Source of the DNA: Desulfuromonas sp.
GTDB lineage: Bacteria; Desulfobacterota; Desulfuromonadia; Desulfuromonadales; BM103
NCBI GenBank assembly: GCA_002869725.1
Contig: PKTY01000317.1
Coordinates: forward strand, 1-45,856
DNA: 45,856 bases
Reading direction: 5' to 3'
Below, piece by piece: positions 41,779-45,856 of the stretch. The position numbers and the translations under genes are program-made. Position 1 is the stretch's first letter, and every line of letters begins with the position of its first letter. The notes under the pieces were generated by a model. That model saw only the letters and a list, made by a program, of their open reading frames with translations. It was not told the origin of the DNA and searched no databases.

Positions 41779-42060
41779 TCAGAAAACATTTACCCGTTCT
41801 CGCAGCTCCTTACCGGTCTTGAAAAACGGCGTCTTCTTGGCAGGAATCTGCACCAGGGCACCACTCTTGGGATTTCTCGCCTCGCGGGCATCGCGTTCGC
41901 GCACCGTAAACGAGCCGAAACCACGGATCTCGACCCTGTCACCGCCGACCAGGGCCTGGCCGATACTGTCAAAAATGGTGTTGACGATCATTTCCGCTTC
42001 ACGCTTGTTGAGGACTTCGTTGCTTTGCGTCAGTTGTTCGACCAACTCACTCTTTGTCAT
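41779..42060 (-). CDS. ihfB: integration host factor subunit beta / HU family DNA-binding protein (start trimmed to MTKSELVEQL)
   Basis: MTKSELVEQLTQ...GDRVEIRGFGSFTVRERDAREARNPKSGALVQIPAKKTPFFKTGKELRERVN. Confidence 0.9.
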   Translation of the reverse strand: MTKSELVEQLTQSNEVLNKREAEMIVNTIFDSIGQALVGGDRVEIRGFGSFTVRERDAREARNPKSGALVQIPAKKTPFFKTGKELRERVNVF

Positions 42061-42962
42061 TGAGAAACCTCCTGACTGAAACCTTGCCAAAGAAATTGCA
42101 AACCAGCATTGCCAGGCTTGAGCAGTAGCTGTTGGACCTTCTGCATCGACTCCTCGACCAGATAGTCGACCAAGCGGGGTGCCTTTTTCGGCGGATAGAC
42201 CACCGCCGGCTCACCTTCGATGCCACCGAGTTTACCGGCACTGCGAATCGCTGCCTCAAGATTCCCCAGCTCATCGACCAGCCCATAGGCCTTGGCCTGA
42301 CGTCCAGTAAAGATGCGTCCGTCAGCGAGACTGCCAACCTCTGCGGCATCCAGCTTGCGCCCACGAGCCACCGACTCGATAAATTGGCTGTGTACGTCGT
42401 CGATCATCTCCTGCAGAATCACCCGGTCCGCCTCACTCATTGGCCGGGTTGGAGACCCAATATCCTTGTGCTCGCCACTTTTTACAACGACGTTGAACAG
42501 GCCAATCTTCTCGAGCAGCTGCTGAAAATTGGCAAACTGCATGATGACCCCGATGCTGCCGGTAATCGTGCCGGGGTTGGCAAAGATTCGCTGGGCCGGA
42601 GCGGCAATATAGTAGCCTCCGGATGCGGCCACCGACCCCATCGAGACTACAACCGGCTTGTTCTCGCTGACCAGTCGAACCTCGTCGTAGATCTCCTGAG
42701 AGGCACCAACGCCCCCACCGGGAGAGTCGATACGCAGCACGATCGCCTTGACACCATCGTTATCCCGGAAATTATGCAGATGCTCGATCGTCTGCCTGGA
42801 GTCGGAGATGACTCCGAGGACCTCGACGATTCCAACCTTGTCACCAATGGAAAAGTGGGTCGGTTGCCCAACCAGATTGGCTGCCACCAAGGCCAGCAGC
42901 AGAAAGAAGGCAAACAGGCCTACCAAAAGACCGGATGCAATCAGAAAAGGGCGTTTTTTCAT
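42057..42962 (-). CDS. sppA: signal peptide peptidase SppA
   Basis: N-terminal TM; VLRIDSPGGGVGASQEIYDEV, VSMGSVAASGGYYIAAPAQRIFANPGTITGSIGVIMQF. Confidence 0.94.
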   Translation of the reverse strand: MKKRPFLIASGLLVGLFAFFLLLALVAANLVGQPTHFSIGDKVGIVEVLGVISDSRQTIEHLHNFRDNDGVKAIVLRIDSPGGGVGASQEIYDEVRLVSENKPVVVSMGSVAASGGYYIAAPAQRIFANPGTITGSIGVIMQFANFQQLLEKIGLFNVVVKSGEHKDIGSPTRPMSEADRVILQEMIDDVHSQFIESVARGRKLDAAEVGSLADGRIFTGRQAKAYGLVDELGNLEAAIRSAGKLGGIEGEPAVVYPPKKAPRLVDYLVEESMQKVQQLLLKPGNAGLQFLWQGFSQEVSQ

Positions 42963-42981
42963 GGCGATTGCGGCAAGAAAA

Positions 42982-43011
42982 AGCCGCGTCCGAATGAACT
43001 CAGACGCGGCT
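42982..43011 (-). terminator. intrinsic terminator downstream of rpsA
   Basis: On the minus strand AGCCGCGTC-TGAGTTCATTCG-GACGCGGCT followed by TTTTCTTG. Confidence 0.85.
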
Positions 43012-43030
43012 GGATAAACAATGGAGGGGA

Positions 43031-44773
43031 TTAGCCCTGGTCTTTGTCTTTGTCTTCGTTACGCCCCATGGCCCCCTGCAGCAAGGCACCGAGGTTGGAC
43101 GTCGCCTGCTTCTGGGCACCGAGGAACTCCTGAACCTCAGCCTTCTCCTTGTGCGCATTGAGCTGCTTGATCGACATGGCGATCTTGCGGTCGACTGTAT
43201 CCACATGCAGGACCGTCGCCTCAAGCTCATCATCGACCTTGGCAAACTCCTTGGGCGATTCGACCTTCTCATGGCTCAACTCGGAGACATGAATCAACCC
43301 TTCGATCCCTTCTTCAACCTCCAGGAAGAGGCCGAAATCAGTGACTGACGTTACTTTGCCCTTAACGATGGTGCCAGCGGGGTAACGGGTCGGGATCGAC
43401 TCCCAGGGATCGGGAGTCAGCTGCTTGATGCCAAGGGAGAATCGCTCGTTCTCACGGTCGATATTCAGAACCACCGCCTTGACGGTGTCCCCCTTCTTGA
43501 ACATTTCCGAGGGGTGCTTGACCCGTTTGGTCCAGGAAAGGTCGGAAATATGGACCAGACCGTCAATTCCTTCATCGACCCCGACAAAAACCCCGAAATC
43601 GGTGATGTTCTTGACCTGGCCCTCGATGATGGTGCCCATCGGGAACTTCTCGCCAATCACTTCCCACGGGTTCGGTTCAACCTGTTTCAGGCCAAGTGAA
43701 ATACGCCGGTTGGGAATATCCAGAGCCAGCACCACCGATTCGACTTCATCGCCAACCGAGAGCAGCTTGTTGGGATGCTTGATCCGCTTGGTCCAGCTCA
43801 TCTCGGAGACATGGATCAGTCCCTCGACCCCCTCTTCAAGTTCGATGAAGGCACCGTAGTCGGTCAGGCTCACCACCTTGCCTTTGACTTTCTCGCCGAC
43901 CGGGTAGCGGCTTTCGACCTCAAGCCAGGGATCAGGAGTGATCTGCTTCAACCCGAGAGAGACCCGCTCACGCTCACGATCGTACTTGAGCACCTTGACG
44001 TTGATCTTGTCACCAACGTTGATCACATCGGTCGGGTGATTGACCCGCCCCCAGGACATATCGGTGATATGCAGCAGACCATCGATGCCGCCAAGATCGA
44101 TAAAAGCCCCGTAGTCGGTCAGGTTCTTGACCACCCCTTCGAGGACCTGCTCTTCGGAGAGGACCTCGAGAGTCTTGGAGCGCATCGATTCACGCTGCTC
44201 TTCGAGTAGCACACGGCGCGACAGAACAATGTTGCCACGGCGCTTGTTGAGCTTGATGATTTTGAAATCGAAACTGGCGCCGATCAATTTTTCGAGATTG
44301 CGCACCGGACGGATATCGACCTGAGAGCCCGGCAGGAAAGCATGGACCCCGATATCGACCGTCAGACCGCCCTTGATACGGCCAACAATCTTGCCCTCGA
44401 CCACGGAACCTTCTTCCAGAGATGTCCAGATCTTCTGACGATCGGCCTTTTCCTTGGAGAGCGAGATCAGGCCACTTTCATTTTCGCGGCGCTCGACCAG
44501 AACATCGACCTCGTCACCGACATTGACATCAATGATGCCCTGCTCATCCCGGAACTGAATCAGAGGAATGACACCCTCAGACTTGTATCCGACATCGACC
44601 ACGACATTATCGTCATTGACCTGAACAATCGTGCCACACACGACATCGCCCACATTAAACTCCTGCAGGCTGTTCTCGAACATGGTTTCGAAATCCTGTT
44701 CCATGTCAAGGTCCATCATCTCATCCAGTTCTTCCTGATCTGCGTTGTTTGTTGTGTTCTTAGTGTCTACCAT
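43031..44773 (-). CDS. rpsA: 30S ribosomal protein S1
   Basis: Six S1 RNA-binding repeats (TDYGAFIDLGGIDGLLHITDMSWGRVNHPTDVI, TDYGAFIELEEGVEGLIHVSEMSWTKRIKHP...). Confidence 0.97.
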   Translation of the reverse strand: MVDTKNTTNNADQEELDEMMDLDMEQDFETMFENSLQEFNVGDVVCGTIVQVNDDNVVVDVGYKSEGVIPLIQFRDEQGIIDVNVGDEVDVLVERRENESGLISLSKEKADRQKIWTSLEEGSVVEGKIVGRIKGGLTVDIGVHAFLPGSQVDIRPVRNLEKLIGASFDFKIIKLNKRRGNIVLSRRVLLEEQRESMRSKTLEVLSEEQVLEGVVKNLTDYGAFIDLGGIDGLLHITDMSWGRVNHPTDVINVGDKINVKVLKYDRERERVSLGLKQITPDPWLEVESRYPVGEKVKGKVVSLTDYGAFIELEEGVEGLIHVSEMSWTKRIKHPNKLLSVGDEVESVVLALDIPNRRISLGLKQVEPNPWEVIGEKFPMGTIIEGQVKNITDFGVFVGVDEGIDGLVHISDLSWTKRVKHPSEMFKKGDTVKAVVLNIDRENERFSLGIKQLTPDPWESIPTRYPAGTIVKGKVTSVTDFGLFLEVEEGIEGLIHVSELSHEKVESPKEFAKVDDELEATVLHVDTVDRKIAMSIKQLNAHKEKAEVQEFLGAQKQATSNLGALLQGAMGRNEDKDKDQG

Positions 44774-44872
44774 TCACCACTTACCCCCGTGCGAAATTCT
44801 GTCGTAAAAACGACGCCATGGCCGAAGCCACGGTTGGCGAACATAGCACAGGGTCCTTGAAAACTCAAATAA

Positions 44873-45712
44873 TTATTTTACCAACACTTTAACCCGGGCC
44901 AGGACCTCGTCAATCAGCCAGCGAGGGGTCGAGGCCCCGGCCGTCAACCCGACCTTTTCGACCCCGCTGAACCAGCCGGACTCGACCTGATCAGCGGTCT
45001 CGATATGCTTGGTCTGCGGCTGAATGTCACGGCAGATCTGAGCCAAACGGGTGGTATTGGCACTGTTAAATCCACCGATCACCAGCATCAGGTCAACCTG
45101 TCGGGCGATCTCGCGGGCTTCGTCCTGGCGCACCTTGGTGGCATCGCAGATAGTATTGAAGACACGCAGTTCGGTACAGCTTTTAAGGAACAGGGCCACA
45201 ATCTCCTGCAGGTTCTCGTGGGACTGGGTGGTCTGAGCAATAACACCGATCTTGTCAAAGCGGGGTAGCGCTTGGGCCTGCCTGGCGTCAGCCACCACAT
45301 GGACTGGGCCGGAATCGGCATAAGAGACGATCCCTCTCACCTCGGGATGGTCGGCCTCACCAACGATCACCACCGTGTACCCCTCCCGGCTGAGGCAGGC
45401 GGCATCTTTCTGGGCTTTCTTGACAAAGGGGCAGGTGGCATCGACCACCGTCAGCCCTCGATCAACGATCCGCTGCATTTCAAGGGCACTGACCCCATGA
45501 GAACGGATAATGACCGCGCCGGGCGGCAGGCCCTCGACATCGTCGACGACCTCAACCCCCTGTTCGGCGAGCTTGGCAACCAGTTGCGGTGAGTGGATAA
45601 CCGGCCCCAGAGAGCAGAGGCGGCCATATTCAGCCGAGGCGGCAAAAGCCATTTTGGTGGCGCGGGTCACGCCAAAGCAAAAACCCGCACTTTTGGCGAG
45701 CAGGATCTCCAT
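44873..45712 (-). CDS. ispH: 4-hydroxy-3-methylbut-2-enyl diphosphate reductase
   Basis: AKSAGFCFGVTRATKMA, IRSHGVSALEMQRI, TVVDATCPFVKKAQ, ICDATKVRQDEAREIA, LTAGASTPRWLIDEV. Confidence 0.96.
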   Translation of the reverse strand: MEILLAKSAGFCFGVTRATKMAFAASAEYGRLCSLGPVIHSPQLVAKLAEQGVEVVDDVEGLPPGAVIIRSHGVSALEMQRIVDRGLTVVDATCPFVKKAQKDAACLSREGYTVVIVGEADHPEVRGIVSYADSGPVHVVADARQAQALPRFDKIGVIAQTTQSHENLQEIVALFLKSCTELRVFNTICDATKVRQDEAREIARQVDLMLVIGGFNSANTTRLAQICRDIQPQTKHIETADQVESGWFSGVEKVGLTAGASTPRWLIDEVLARVKVLVK

Positions 45713-45714
45713 CT

Positions 45715-45856
45715 TCAGTGTCCCCGAAAGAGCGAACCTTCACGCGCGACAGACCGCACCATGTTCAGAACCCGGTCCAGGACTTGAGAGATATCTAGGT
45801 CGCTGGTGTCGACGACCAAGGCATCATCGGCCTGGCGCAGAGGGGAAACCTCCCGT
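45715..45856 (-). CDS. cmk: cytidylate kinase, C-terminal fragment (N-terminus beyond window)
   Basis: Manual translation: REVSPLRQADDALVVDTSDLDISQVLDRVLNMVRSVAREGSLFRGH*; typical CMK C-terminus and cmk-ispH-rpsA context. Confidence 0.88.
   Translation of the reverse strand, partial: REVSPLRQADDALVVDTSDLDISQVLDRVLNMVRSVAREGSLFRGH

Noticed and set aside
43031-44773. Internal repeats in the S1 gene as a DNA repeat array
   Set aside because: Explained by the homologous S1 domains of ribosomal protein S1.

Overview
A 45.9-kb chromosomal segment that reads as a Desulfuromonadales/Geobacter-like deltaproteobacterium. This is inferred from gene order and protein character, not from a search. Most of it is dense core housekeeping genes, largely on the minus strand: an lpx/fabZ/skp/bamA/lol envelope block, lysS-prfB, lnt-corC-ybeY-pgpH-phoH, eno, tgt, rlpA, accA-dnaE-maf, lgt-rluA, ihfB-sppA-rpsA-ispH-cmk. 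No tRNA, rRNA, transposon, prophage or CRISPR array was recognised. The most interesting item is a plus-strand cluster at 33.6-39.5 kb: an APH-like/P-loop kinase, a small membrane protein, a transporter-phosphatase fusion (SLC5 symporter-STAC-like-GAF-SpoIIE), a STAS anti-anti-sigma factor and a HATPase anti-sigma factor. It looks like a partner-switching module whose input is a sodium:solute-symporter-like domain. Other notable items: an orphan Cas6-like RAMP protein beside tgt with no CRISPR array in the window; an unannotated 6S RNA-like gene at about 41.38-41.55 kb with its own promoter and terminator; an intact prfB programmed +1 frameshift; a 104-nt pgpH/ybeY overlap with an A7 run exactly at the ybeY start; a TTG-initiated Gfo/Idh/MocA dehydrogenase coupled to lpxA; and a dipeptide ABC pair (SBP + one permease) lacking the rest of its operon.
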